Positions 1-8,916 of a DNA stretch of 64,000 nt are shown piece after piece. Below the pieces are notes generated by a model. It had not been told where the DNA came from, made no database searches, and saw only the letters and a program-made list of their open reading frames with translations. Position numbers and translations under genes: made by a program. Source of the DNA: Laspinema palackyanum D2c (GTDB taxonomy: Bacteria; Cyanobacteriota; Cyanobacteriia; Cyanobacteriales; Laspinemataceae). The stretch's first letter is position 1. The number at the start of each line of letters is the position of its first letter. The stretch is from positions 62,001 to 126,000 of the forward strand of contig NZ_JAMXFD010000004.1 of the NCBI RefSeq assembly GCF_025370875.1, in the 5' to 3' direction.

Positions 1-1
1 C

Positions 2-475
2 GAAAAACTGGGGATTCCCGCCTGTCATACCCATGCCGAAGCCTTTCCCGAACAAAAAGCCGCCCTCGTGCGTGAATTACATGAATCGGGGAAAACCGTT
101 GCCTTTGTGGGGGATGGGTTAAATGATTCCGTTGCCTTAGCTTATGCGGATCTGTCCGTGTCCTTTGCCAACGGATCCGATGTAGCCCGAGAAACCGCTG
201 ATGTGGTGTTGATGGAGAACAATTTATCTGGGTTGCTAGATGCGATCGCGATCGCCAAGGAAACCCAGCATATTATACAGCAAAATACCACCTTAGTAGT
301 CGGACCGAATTTAGCCGCCTTGGTTTTAGCATCCACCTTCGGACTGCACCCCTTAGCTGCCACCGTCGTACACAACGGTTCAGCGATCGCCGCTGGATTA
401 AACGGGTTACGTCCTCTGATGCACAGAGATCCCCCGCGATCGGCATCAGAAAAGACCGAACCCAATCGGAATTAA
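2..475 (+). CDS. Heavy-metal P1B-type cation-transporting ATPase, C-terminal part (5' truncated by window edge)
   Basis: The frame is open from the first bases of the window, so the true start lies upstream; a GTG at 68 is internal. The visible ~157 residues hold the end of the P domain, with the GDGLND hinge motif that coordinates Mg near the phosphorylated aspartate (about bases 110-127), then SDVARETADVVLM. They finish with two membrane segments, the last containing a HN...N motif (HNGSAIAAGLN). This layout is typical of P1B heavy-metal ATPases, which export transition metals across the cytoplasmic or thylakoid membrane using ATP. The metal-selecting CPC-type motif and any N-terminal metal-binding domain lie outside the window, so the substrate cannot be named. 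A small conserved protein follows 31 bp downstream on the same strand. Confidence 0.9.
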   Translation, partial: EKLGIPACHTHAEAFPEQKAALVRELHESGKTVAFVGDGLNDSVALAYADLSVSFANGSDVARETADVVLMENNLSGLLDAIAIAKETQHIIQQNTTLVVGPNLAALVLASTFGLHPLAATVVHNGSAIAAGLNGLRPLMHRDPPRSASEKTEPNRN

Positions 476-506
476 TACCCCTTACCCTTACTGGAGGAAT
501 TGTATC

Positions 507-824
507 ATGGGACTCATTCATTGGAAACAAGCCGGAATCCAACAACATCTCACGGAAATGATGGAAGCGGGAAAAGGAGGACGAGCGATCGCCTTGGGAA
601 TCGGTGCAGTAGTCCTTGCGCCCATTTTATTACCTGCGATCGGCAAAGTCGCTAAACCCATCGCCAAAGCGACCCTAAAAAATGGCATTACCCTCTATGA
701 AAAAGGCAAAGTTGCTGTTGCGGAAGCCAACGAAGTCTGGGAAGATATTTTAGCAGAAGCTAAAGCCGAAGCAATGGCTCAATCCCATCAAATGCCCAAC
801 TCTGAACCGCCCAATAAAGGATAA
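507..824 (+). CDS. Small DUF5132-like protein next to the metal ATPase
   Basis: This 105-residue protein has no recognised catalytic motif. A TGGAGGA ribosome site ends about 8 bases before the ATG, which fixes the start. The N-terminal ~25 residues are polar. Residues ~26-50 form one hydrophobic, glycine- and alanine-rich segment (AIALGIGAVVLAPILLPAI), followed by an amphipathic, alanine/glutamate-rich helix and a short polar tail. This plan, including the K-x-AKPIAK-x-x-x-K-x-G block after the hydrophobic segment, resembles cyanobacterial proteins that I remember as DUF5132; the family name is from memory. It lies 31 bp after the P-type ATPase on the same strand and is probably cotranscribed. 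A role alongside the transporter is inferred only from position. Confidence 0.75.
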   Translation: MGLIHWKQAGIQQHLTEMMEAGKGGRAIALGIGAVVLAPILLPAIGKVAKPIAKATLKNGITLYEKGKVAVAEANEVWEDILAEAKAEAMAQSHQMPNSEPPNKG

Positions 825-827
825 CCT

Positions 828-1112
828 CAAATCCGCCGGGGGTTTAAACTAAAGTCGGTTAAAACTGAGATCTTGCACCATTCTCAACACCGCCGGGGGT
901 TTGAACCTTTTAGCCTCTACGGCGGGGGATAAATCCCCCGCCTCATAGCTAAAGTCGGTTAAAAACCGACTGCAAGTCGGATACAGTGGTGTTTTTAGTC
1001 GGTTTCAACCGACTTGAGCTGTTAGGCGGGGGATTTATCCCCCGCCGGTTGTTGCAACTTCAGTCGTTCTCTTAGTTCGTAGTAACGACTTCAGTCGTTC
1101 TCTTAATTCCCC
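828..1112. repeat. Intergenic cluster of palindromic repeats (families A and B)
   Basis: The gap between two genes is almost wholly repeat sequence. Family A consists of GGCGGGGG-type arms facing CCCCCGCC and of GTCGGTT/AACCGAC stems (about 828-1050). It is followed by two family B units built on CGACTTCAGTCGTTCTCTT (about 1055-1112). The same blocks recur near 26.1-26.6 kb and 48.3-48.8 kb. The arms could fold into stable hairpins in either strand and may end transcription of the upstream pair. No coding potential is seen. Confidence 0.85.
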
Positions 1113-1140
1113 ATCACAACCTCAATCATTCCCACCCCCA

Positions 1141-1791
1141 TCAAATCCCACAAAACCCTTTAATTGCCTCCCAAATCTCCGGCATCACATTTCCCAACCC
1201 ATGATCGCTATCCAATTCTACCTGCTTCACCCAAGGACGAGAAGTGACAAATCGACGACTTGCCTCAACCGGAATCACCTCATCTTTAACCCCATGTAAA
1301 ATCAAAGTCGGTAGCTGTCGCTGCAACTGATTCTCAACGTAACCTTGAGCATCTAAGATAAATTGATAACTCAGGGGAATTTCCCGCTTTTCCCCATAAT
1401 GATAAATTGGCAAATACCCCTGTTCTTGCCAAAATTCAAGCCGTTTAGGACCTAAACTCGCCATCCAATGACTCAGGAATTCAAAGGCAGGGGCTAATAA
1501 AACCAGGCGATCGACTTGGGGATATCGTTCCGCTAACCAGGCAGAAGTCAGTCCCCCAAAACTTGAGCCAATTAGGGTAACTGTAGCCGGTTCCGGGGGA
1601 AATTCCCTCGCTACTTGTTCCAGTTGGCGGGTCAGAGTCAGATGGGAAAAATCCCCGTGATTGAGATTGGGAATCGTCAGAGGAATTGATATTTCAGTAA
1701 AGCGACGCCGGAGATAATTTGCCTTGAATGAATCAGGACTTGATGCAAATCCATGTAAATAAATGTAAGTTCGCGGTAATGGTTGAGTCAT
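1141..1791 (-). CDS. YqiA/YcfP-like alpha/beta-hydrolase (esterase)
   Basis: This 216-residue cytoplasmic protein has the alpha/beta-hydrolase plan of the YqiA (UPF0227) esterase family. It has an N-terminal YLHGFASSPDS oxyanion-loop segment (residues ~11-21). The nucleophile elbow is G-S-S-F-G-G (residues 75-80, Ser77 as nucleophile). An acidic residue sits in HGVKDEVIPVE, and the DSDHGLG motif near the C terminus supplies the histidine. Length matches the family (about 190-220). The single ATG at 1791 is used. The substrate is unknown; family members hydrolyse short acyl esters in vitro. It stands alone, with repeats on both sides and neighbours that are functionally unrelated. Confidence 0.8.
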   Translation of the reverse strand: MTQPLPRTYIYLHGFASSPDSFKANYLRRRFTEISIPLTIPNLNHGDFSHLTLTRQLEQVAREFPPEPATVTLIGSSFGGLTSAWLAERYPQVDRLVLLAPAFEFLSHWMASLGPKRLEFWQEQGYLPIYHYGEKREIPLSYQFILDAQGYVENQLQRQLPTLILHGVKDEVIPVEASRRFVTSRPWVKQVELDSDHGLGNVMPEIWEAIKGFCGI

Positions 1792-1807
1792 GCTTAAATA
1801 TCCTTTG

Positions 1808-1999
1808 CAAACGTTCGTAGTGAATCCTTGATGGAGTCATTTTAAGATAACCCCTTCAGGGGTTACTACAAACGTTCGTAGTGAATCCTTGATGGAGTCA
1901 TTTTAAGATAACCCTTGAAGGGGTTACTACAAACGTTCGTAGTGAATCCTTGATGGAGTCATTTTAAGATAACCCCTTCAGGGGTTACTACAAACGTTT
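1808..1999. repeat. 61-bp tandem repeat, three copies plus a stub (family C)
   Basis: Units begin with CAAACGTTCGTAGTGAATCC at 1808, 1869 and 1930, giving an exact 61-bp period, with a fourth partial start at 1991. Each unit contains a small hairpin, CCCCTTCAGGGG, next to GTTACTAC; the second unit differs there (CCCTTGAAGGGG), a change that keeps the stem. A single related element lies at 43625-43670. The array sits between the starts/ends of two minus-strand genes, downstream of the response regulator. Confidence 0.9.
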
Positions 2000-2024
2000 G
2001 TTAATCGCCCCTACCGGGTTAAAT

Positions 2025-2405
2025 TTAATCGATTCCTAAAATTTCCATTGATTTTTCTAGGACTTCATCGGGGTCAAAGGGCTTCGTCATGTACAAATCG
2101 GCCCCGGAATCACTGCCTTTTTGCTTGTCAAACTCTTGACCTTTGGCAGTCAGCATGATAATATAAACATCTTTGATGCCCAGTTCATTTTTAACCGCAT
2201 TACAAACTTCAAAGCCGCTCATTTTGGGCATCATCACATCCAGAAAAACTAATTCGGGTTTTTCTGCTTTGATGGTATTGAGCGCATCTTCTCCATTGAT
2301 GGCCGTTAGCAATTCGACCCCCTCATCTTCGAGTTCTTCTAGGGTTTGTTCCATGAGAATGCGGATATGGGGTTCATCATCCACAATTAAGATTTTTTTC
2401 GCCAT
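2025..2405 (-). CDS. Single-domain response regulator (CheY-like receiver)
   Basis: This 126-residue protein is one complete receiver domain. It has the acidic pair in LIVDDEPH (residues ~6-13), the phosphoacceptor Asp in VFLDVMMP, Thr in MLTAKG and the conserved Lys in MTKPFDP. There is no output domain, so it should act by protein-protein contact or as a phosphorelay intermediate. The frame is open for 45 codons upstream. I chose the ATG at 2405 because AGGAGG stands 7 bases before it and because the extension would run into the upstream gene. It is the last gene of the minus-strand signalling block, 106 bp after the giant kinase, which is its likely phosphodonor (inference from position). 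Confidence 0.92.
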   Translation of the reverse strand: MAKKILIVDDEPHIRILMEQTLEELEDEGVELLTAINGEDALNTIKAEKPELVFLDVMMPKMSGFEVCNAVKNELGIKDVYIIMLTAKGQEFDKQKGSDSGADLYMTKPFDPDEVLEKSMEILGID

Positions 2406-2511
2406 ATAACCTCCTATAGGGGTGAACAGAAAAAGGCGCAATTCAAACGGTAAAAAGTATCTTTCTCCCGTCTGAATTGCTGGATTTTCCGGGGGATTAT
2501 CCTCAGTGCGG

Positions 2512-5500
2512 TTACCCGAGAGAACCGGAACCATCATCATCTAGCACGAGAAATAAGACATTTTCCAGTCCTTTTTCAAACCGCAAGGTTTTGACGATTT
2601 CATGATGCTCGGATAGCACAGAATTGAGAACAATCATATCAGGTCCGATCGCCATTGCCTTTTCAATGCATTCTTGACCCGTCGCTGCCTCGACAACGCT
2701 ATACCCCTTCGCCTCTAGGACATCGACTAAGGTTTTAATGGCACCGGCATCTTCATCCACGACGATCACGTTCTTTTTTGAGGCCCCCTTGGACAGTAAG
2801 GCCCCGATATTTTCAAACAGTTTTTCGGTATCGATGGGTTTGGTTAAGTAGCGATCGATGCCTAACCGATATCCCCGTTGTTTATCCTCAATGATGGAGA
2901 GGATGATAATGGGGATATCCATCGTTTCTGGGTCATGTTTGAGCACCGCTGCCACATCAAATCCACTAATTTGCGGCATCATTACATCGAGTAAGATTAG
3001 GTCCGGTTTGAGGGATTTGACTTCGGCGATAGCCTCCATGCCATCTTTTGCTTCCCGGACTTGATATCCACAGCTTTCTAATTCTTGGCGCAACAAGGAC
3101 CGAATGTGAGTATCATCATCAACCACGAGAATGGTTTTAACGGAATCCGTCTCCCGTTGCGGAGTGATCACAATTCGTTCTTTGAGTTGCTTGACAAAGC
3201 TATCCAAGTTGAGTTTTTCGAGTTCAGGGGTGACGGTAGACCCCAGGGACGGTAAGCTAAAGGAGAAGCTACTGCCTTGACCCGGTGTACTTTCGACCCA
3301 AATTTTGCCGCCGTGATGTTCGATAATTTGTTTACAGATCGGCAGTCCCAGTCCAGTTCCTCGGGGTTTATCCGTGAGGGTATCTCCCACTTGTTTAAAT
3401 TTCTCGAACACTGTATCTTGAAACTCCGGGGGGATGCCGATGCCAGTGTCGATAATACTCACCACCACCTGTTCCTCGTTTTGGGTGGCGCGGAGGGTGA
3501 CGGTCCCGGTATCGGTGAATTTGGCGGCATTGGAGATGAGATTAATTAGCACTTGTAATAACCGATCGCGATCGCCGCTGACTTGTGGCAGTTGGGGTTC
3601 AATCTCCACCTGCACCTGTAACTGACTGGTTTGAAATAGACTAGAAGTCGAGGCGATCGCCCGTTCCATGAGTTCACTCAGGGAAATCGGTTGCATTTGC
3701 CACTCCACTTTCCCCGCTTCCATCTTGGCAATATCTAGCACATCATTAATCAGATTCGTCAACCGTTCCCCTTCAGAAATAATAATCTCAATGTTGTCCA
3801 TGACTTGCTGCAACGCCCGCTGCGTCTTCTTGTCCGCGTTTTCGAGTGCGCCGACAATCTTATCATGGAGTTTTTTGTTGACAATTTTGGCAAATCCCAC
3901 CACGGAGGTGAGAGGGGTTCGCAGTTCGTGAGACACCGTAGAGATAAAGTCCGTTTTCATGCGATCGACTTCTTTCTCGGCGGTGATATCCCGGATTAAG
4001 GTGACGGTCCCGATACAGCTAGGACCCTGTTCTTCTCCGGTGGAGTCAGTAACAATGGAGGTAGCGACTGCTTTACCGACGCGATTGTTCGTTAAAGGAA
4101 TTTCCGCCGATAGCACATCGCTGAGGTGTTCCCGGGATTGTGCGACTAAGGTAGCGAGTTCGGTACTCAGTCCCTCCTGGCAATCCCGACCCTCCAGTTC
4201 CGTGGCGGGTAATCCAAACATCTGTAATAAGGCGGGGTTCAAGCGGGAAATGCGATCGCGCATATCCGTCACCAGCAACCCATCGGCGATATTGTTGACG
4301 ATCGCATTCAAATAAGCCACCGTATCTTGCAACTCGTTCACGGTTCGCGCTAAATCAATGGAAATCGCCGCTTGTCCCGAGAGGAGTCGTAACACTTCCA
4401 GGCGATCGCGCGTAAAAGCGCTACGGGTGAGATTATTCTCTAAATAAACAATCCCCACCAGTTTCCCTTGATTGACAAACGGTGCACATAACAGCGACTT
4501 CACCTGATGGGTACTGACATAGCGATCGTTCGTAAATAATCCCTCCCGGATGGCATCATTTAAGACTACATTGGTTTGAGTCCGTCGGACATAATGAATA
4601 ATCGACCAAGGCAAGTCAGCCTTAGCATCTAAGGCATCAAATCGTAGCTTGACCCCCTGAATTTTTTTGTCCAGACCCACTTCCGCCGCCAGAATTAGTT
4701 TTTCCTTTTCCGCTAACACCAGAAATCCTTTCTGCGCCCCGGCATTTTCAATGAGAATATTCATTAACTTCTCAACCAGCTTCTCAATTTGCAGTTCAGA
4801 AGAAATGGCTTGAGAAGCTTTAATCACCGTGGCTAAATCCAAGGCAGCAGAACTCCCAAAAGTTGTTGCCGTTGTCATTTGAGCTATTGCGGTCCCACTC
4901 CGGGAAATGGCAGGCTTGCGTAGCTTTAACTGGGGATATTTAGCTTCTAATTGCTCTACCTTAATTTTAGCCCCCCATTTGGTATAAATAGCCGAGGCTT
5001 CAGTCAGGTAAGTGTCGGCGAATTTATCCTGATGGCGATGGCGATAAAAATTCGAGGCCAGTTCGTAGGCTAAGGCTTCTTCAGGCAGATAGCCATTTTC
5101 TTTCGCCCCCGTAATGGCCCGTTCGTAGCCATCGATCGCCTCTAAACTCCGCCCTAAAACTCGCGCTTTCTCCGCTTCGACTAATTCATACTTATGCTGA
5201 TAATTCATCGGACCGAGTTCCGCCCATTTCCGCATCTTGTCTTGATTGCACTCCACTTGTTGCAAATACTTTTGCTGGTCTGCAGCAGCAGCAGCAGGAT
5301 AGATGGATAGCAACACTAAAGAATAGTAAAAGTTGTGAACCGCCATTGTAAAAGCCCCGCTGACGGAACCGGAATATTCAGCGGCTAGGGTTGCATAAGT
5401 TAGGGCAACTTGTCCTTGTTTTAACAAAAAGTTGAGGATGGTTTTGGCGAGATAAACATTAAACAAAGACCATCCATCGTTCGCCTCTTTAAGTTTAGGC

Positions 5501-8500
5501 AAAATCAGGTTTTCGTTAAAAACCTCCCCGACTAACCGATACTTATCCGGGGCTAAGCCTTGTAAATTCGCCACCAGTTGTCGCCAGGTACTGCCGTCAT
5601 AGAGGGCAATTTCATACTTGAGTTTTTGGAGTAATTCAATATAGGGAGTTTGCTTGCGGGCAACAGTTTCCAGGGATTCTCCACTTAAAAACAAGTAACT
5701 GCAATATTTACAAGCGCAGTAACTGGCATATTCTAAATCCCCCACTTCCAAGCCACTCTGGAGCCCTTCTTGTAACGCCTCAACCGCGACTTTAACCGGC
5801 TGCTTCCAATGTTGAACGAAGGCAAACACCATATTATAAACTTGGCATTTGAGAGTTTTTGCTTGAAACCGTTCTAACAATTTGACTGAAATTTGTGCCG
5901 CATAATAGCCCCGGTTGATATCTCCGGACCCACAGAGAAGCGTGGCATACCAACTGTAAGTAAATGCCGCAATCGCAGAATGTCCTTTTTCCAGACAGCG
6001 TTCTAAAGCAGTCAAAACCAATTGGAACCAGAGCTCTAACTGGCTACTATGTAAAGCCGGGGCCACTAAATTCATCAGAATTCGCATTACCGCCAGTTCA
6101 TAAGGGTCGGTCATTTCTGGCAGTTCGGCGATGCGGTCAATCTCCGGCAATTGTAGGGATTGACTCCGTTCTTCCGAGGCAACCGCTAGGGAAATTCCCA
6201 TCAAATTTAAGGCTGCCAATCCCGTTTCAATTGCTAGGCTAATATGATGTTGTGCGGCATACATTTGCATTTGAATTTCATACACCTTCACCCGATCCAA
6301 AACCGCCTTCGCCTGGGCCAGAATCAGGTCGCCGAGGGTTCGCGCCGCCTCGAAATTGCCATTTAAGTATTCCGCCTCCAAGGTAGAGACATAGAGGGAA
6401 AGAGTTAACTCGTAATGGCTGTTCCAGGAATCCTCGCCTAAGAGTCCGATGCCGACTTTCAAATAACGTAAAGCTGCTTCATAAGCCGTGGAGGCTTTGG
6501 CTTTATTTCCGGCGATCGCATTCAACTGGGCGAGTTCATATTTTTCTCCTTGGGTTTCCAGGAGCTCACAACCATAGTTGAGTTGATTAACCAGGGCAAA
6601 AATGGTTTCTTCTCGTTCCTCCGGGGGAATATTATTCAGCAGCAGTTTCCCGATTTTTAGGTGAGTTTCTTTCTTATGGTCTTCTTGAATCAGGGAATAA
6701 GCCGCCTGTTGAACTCGGTCATGCAAAAACTTATAAGAAATAGACTGGGTTCCTAACAAGTCAGAGAGGGTAAGCCCCGTTTGCTTGTCTACGAATTGCT
6801 CTCCCTCATTCCCAATCAGCAGGGGAATTTTATATCCCGAACTCAAGGGCAAAATCAAGCCAGATTGCAACGCGGACCAGAGGGAGGCAGCGGTTGCCAT
6901 CGGGGAACTTTCACTGACGATCGCCAGGACTTCTAAGGTGAAAGTATTGCCCACACAAGCAGCTAATTGTAAGATATTTTGGGTAGATTCCGGGAGTTTT
7001 TGAATATTGCGGGCCATTAATTCGACCACATTGCGATCGGCAATCCCCACGGCTAAAATTCGGTCCAGATCCCACTGCCAGACCCCCCCACTGAAGTCAT
7101 AACTTAAGAGTTTTTCATCCCACAGGGTTTTGATGAGTTGGGTCAGGAAAAAGGGATTGCCCTGGGTTTTATTGTAAAGCAGTTCCGCCAAGGGACGCGA
7201 CTTCTCGGGTTCATCCAGGGTAGCCGCAATCAACTCGTTGACATGAACCATCTCTAACGGTTGTAACACCATTTGATTCACCGTCGCCCCCATTGATTGC
7301 AGGGCATCCCGAGTTTGAATCAAAGGATGAACCGCATTCACTTCGTTATCCCGATAAGCCCCAATCAGTAAAAAATACTGTTGGTCTAGGCCATTAATCA
7401 GTTGATAAATTAAGTGTAAAGACGCCGTATCAGCCCATTGTAAATCATCCAGAAAAATCACCAGGGGATGGTCTTTTTTGCAAAAAGTCTGCAAAAATTG
7501 TTGAAACACCCGATTAAAGCGATTCTGGGATTCAATGGGCCCGAGTTCAGCAATGGGGGGTTGGGGTCCAACAATGGCTTCAACCTTGGGAATCACCTCG
7601 ACGATCGCCTGTCCATTACTCCCCAAAGCTTTGCTGAGTTGTTCTTGCCAGAAGGTAATGCGATCGGGACTTTCCGTCAAGAGGCGATCGATTAATTCAG
7701 AAAAGGCTTGAATCAGTCCCGCATAAGGAATATTGCGTTTATATTGGTCATATTTACCTGAAATAAAATAGCCTCGCGCCCCGACAATCGGTTTATGAAC
7801 TTCTGCCACCAACGCCGATTTACCAATGCCGGAATAGCCAGAAACCAGCATCATTTCGCTGCTACCTTCCGCAACTCGATGGAAGGTTTCCATTAAGGTT
7901 TCTACTTCTTTTTCCCGCCCATAGAGCTTTTGGGGAATCAGCAATTGACTGGCGCGATCGCGTTCTCCCACCGCAAACGCTGGAATGCTTCCCCTAGCTT
8001 CTAATTCGGTTAAACAGGTTTCCAAATCAAACAACAGACCCTGACTGGTTTGATAGCGGTCTTCAGCGGTTTTCGCCATCAATTTCATGACAATATCCGC
8101 CACCGCTTGCGGAATTTCCGGGTTCATTTCATGAGGAGAAACGGCGATTTTCGCAATATGACAATAAATTAACTCTAAGGCATCAACCGCCTCAAAGGGT
8201 AACCGTCCCGTCAGCATTTCATAGAACGTCACCCCCAAGGAATAAAAATCCGTGCGATAATCCACCGCCCGATTCATCCGTCCGGTTTGTTCCGGAGACA
8301 TATAGGATAAAGTTCCTTCCAAAACCGTCTCTTGACTCCAAGACGATTCAGAAGAGAGTCGCATCGCGATACTAAAATCAGTAATTTTAATTTCCCCTGT
8401 TCGGGGATTAATAATCAGATTTTGAGGCTTAATATCTTTATGAACAATCTGATGGTGATGGAGTTGTCCTAGACTGGTCGTGAGTTGAATCCCTAGGTGT

Positions 8501-8814
8501 AAAAACTCTGCCAGAGTGAGGGGCTTTTTATCCATGCTCTTTTTCAAAGACTGGCCGCCAAAATCCTCCAAAACCAAGGCTAAACTATTTTGATAATCGG
8601 TCAAGGCTAAGGGCTTGACAATCCCAGGAATATCCAGATTTTTACAAATTTCATATTCATTCCTAAATTTAATCAGGTCTTCAATCGTCGGCGAAGGAGA
8701 GGCCAATATTTTGAAAATGGCTGTAGTCCCATCTGTCGCATTATAGCCCCGATAAATGATAGTATTGAGGCCGGTTTCCATCGGTTCAGCCAGTTCATAC
8801 CCAAGAATATTCAT
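2512..8814 (-). CDS. Giant hybrid Ser/Thr kinase - ATPase - GAF - PAS - histidine kinase - receiver protein, copy 1
   Basis: This 2,100-residue protein has the architecture of cyanobacterial HstK-type hybrids. Domains in order: a Ser/Thr protein kinase (about 1-270; Lys35, HKD at 125-127, and DFS instead of DFG); a predicted AAA/STAND-like ATPase (Walker A GYSGIGKS near 325-333, Walker B LVIFLDDLQWAD near 455); a long helical TPR-like region (about 620-1300); GAF (about 1320-1490); PAS (about 1495-1600); HisKA with SHELRTPL near 1627; HATPase_c with NLISNAAKF, DTGIGIP and GTGLGLP; receiver 1 (about 1892-2005, Asp near 1942, Lys in TKPID); and a degenerate second receiver to the end. The second receiver has Asn where the phosphoacceptor Asp belongs (IVLNSV) and stops before the conserved Lys. 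No membrane segment or signal peptide is seen, so it is probably cytoplasmic. A close paralogue lies 102 bp upstream and a receiver protein follows. The ligand and partners are unknown. Confidence 0.93.
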   Translation of the reverse strand: MNILGYELAEPMETGLNTIIYRGYNATDGTTAIFKILASPSPTIEDLIKFRNEYEICKNLDIPGIVKPLALTDYQNSLALVLEDFGGQSLKKSMDKKPLTLAEFLHLGIQLTTSLGQLHHHQIVHKDIKPQNLIINPRTGEIKITDFSIAMRLSSESSWSQETVLEGTLSYMSPEQTGRMNRAVDYRTDFYSLGVTFYEMLTGRLPFEAVDALELIYCHIAKIAVSPHEMNPEIPQAVADIVMKLMAKTAEDRYQTSQGLLFDLETCLTELEARGSIPAFAVGERDRASQLLIPQKLYGREKEVETLMETFHRVAEGSSEMMLVSGYSGIGKSALVAEVHKPIVGARGYFISGKYDQYKRNIPYAGLIQAFSELIDRLLTESPDRITFWQEQLSKALGSNGQAIVEVIPKVEAIVGPQPPIAELGPIESQNRFNRVFQQFLQTFCKKDHPLVIFLDDLQWADTASLHLIYQLINGLDQQYFLLIGAYRDNEVNAVHPLIQTRDALQSMGATVNQMVLQPLEMVHVNELIAATLDEPEKSRPLAELLYNKTQGNPFFLTQLIKTLWDEKLLSYDFSGGVWQWDLDRILAVGIADRNVVELMARNIQKLPESTQNILQLAACVGNTFTLEVLAIVSESSPMATAASLWSALQSGLILPLSSGYKIPLLIGNEGEQFVDKQTGLTLSDLLGTQSISYKFLHDRVQQAAYSLIQEDHKKETHLKIGKLLLNNIPPEEREETIFALVNQLNYGCELLETQGEKYELAQLNAIAGNKAKASTAYEAALRYLKVGIGLLGEDSWNSHYELTLSLYVSTLEAEYLNGNFEAARTLGDLILAQAKAVLDRVKVYEIQMQMYAAQHHISLAIETGLAALNLMGISLAVASEERSQSLQLPEIDRIAELPEMTDPYELAVMRILMNLVAPALHSSQLELWFQLVLTALERCLEKGHSAIAAFTYSWYATLLCGSGDINRGYYAAQISVKLLERFQAKTLKCQVYNMVFAFVQHWKQPVKVAVEALQEGLQSGLEVGDLEYASYCACKYCSYLFLSGESLETVARKQTPYIELLQKLKYEIALYDGSTWRQLVANLQGLAPDKYRLVGEVFNENLILPKLKEANDGWSLFNVYLAKTILNFLLKQGQVALTYATLAAEYSGSVSGAFTMAVHNFYYSLVLLSIYPAAAAADQQKYLQQVECNQDKMRKWAELGPMNYQHKYELVEAEKARVLGRSLEAIDGYERAITGAKENGYLPEEALAYELASNFYRHRHQDKFADTYLTEASAIYTKWGAKIKVEQLEAKYPQLKLRKPAISRSGTAIAQMTTATTFGSSAALDLATVIKASQAISSELQIEKLVEKLMNILIENAGAQKGFLVLAEKEKLILAAEVGLDKKIQGVKLRFDALDAKADLPWSIIHYVRRTQTNVVLNDAIREGLFTNDRYVSTHQVKSLLCAPFVNQGKLVGIVYLENNLTRSAFTRDRLEVLRLLSGQAAISIDLARTVNELQDTVAYLNAIVNNIADGLLVTDMRDRISRLNPALLQMFGLPATELEGRDCQEGLSTELATLVAQSREHLSDVLSAEIPLTNNRVGKAVATSIVTDSTGEEQGPSCIGTVTLIRDITAEKEVDRMKTDFISTVSHELRTPLTSVVGFAKIVNKKLHDKIVGALENADKKTQRALQQVMDNIEIIISEGERLTNLINDVLDIAKMEAGKVEWQMQPISLSELMERAIASTSSLFQTSQLQVQVEIEPQLPQVSGDRDRLLQVLINLISNAAKFTDTGTVTLRATQNEEQVVVSIIDTGIGIPPEFQDTVFEKFKQVGDTLTDKPRGTGLGLPICKQIIEHHGGKIWVESTPGQGSSFSFSLPSLGSTVTPELEKLNLDSFVKQLKERIVITPQRETDSVKTILVVDDDTHIRSLLRQELESCGYQVREAKDGMEAIAEVKSLKPDLILLDVMMPQISGFDVAAVLKHDPETMDIPIIILSIIEDKQRGYRLGIDRYLTKPIDTEKLFENIGALLSKGASKKNVIVVDEDAGAIKTLVDVLEAKGYSVVEAATGQECIEKAMAIGPDMIVLNSVLSEHHEIVKTLRFEKGLENVLFLVLDDDGSGSLG

Positions 8815-8916
8815 AGTTGTTTTTCTACTCGTAAGTCGTGCGGTTACAGGGCGGCAACCGTCGGGAATTTAAACCGACGACGGTTTCAGGGCTTTACGGG
8901 GCGTTATTTACCTCCG

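Noticed and set aside
2406-2540. 45-codon N-terminal extension of the response regulator
   Set aside because: A strong AGGAGG site precedes the internal ATG at 2405, and the extension would overlap the upstream giant gene.
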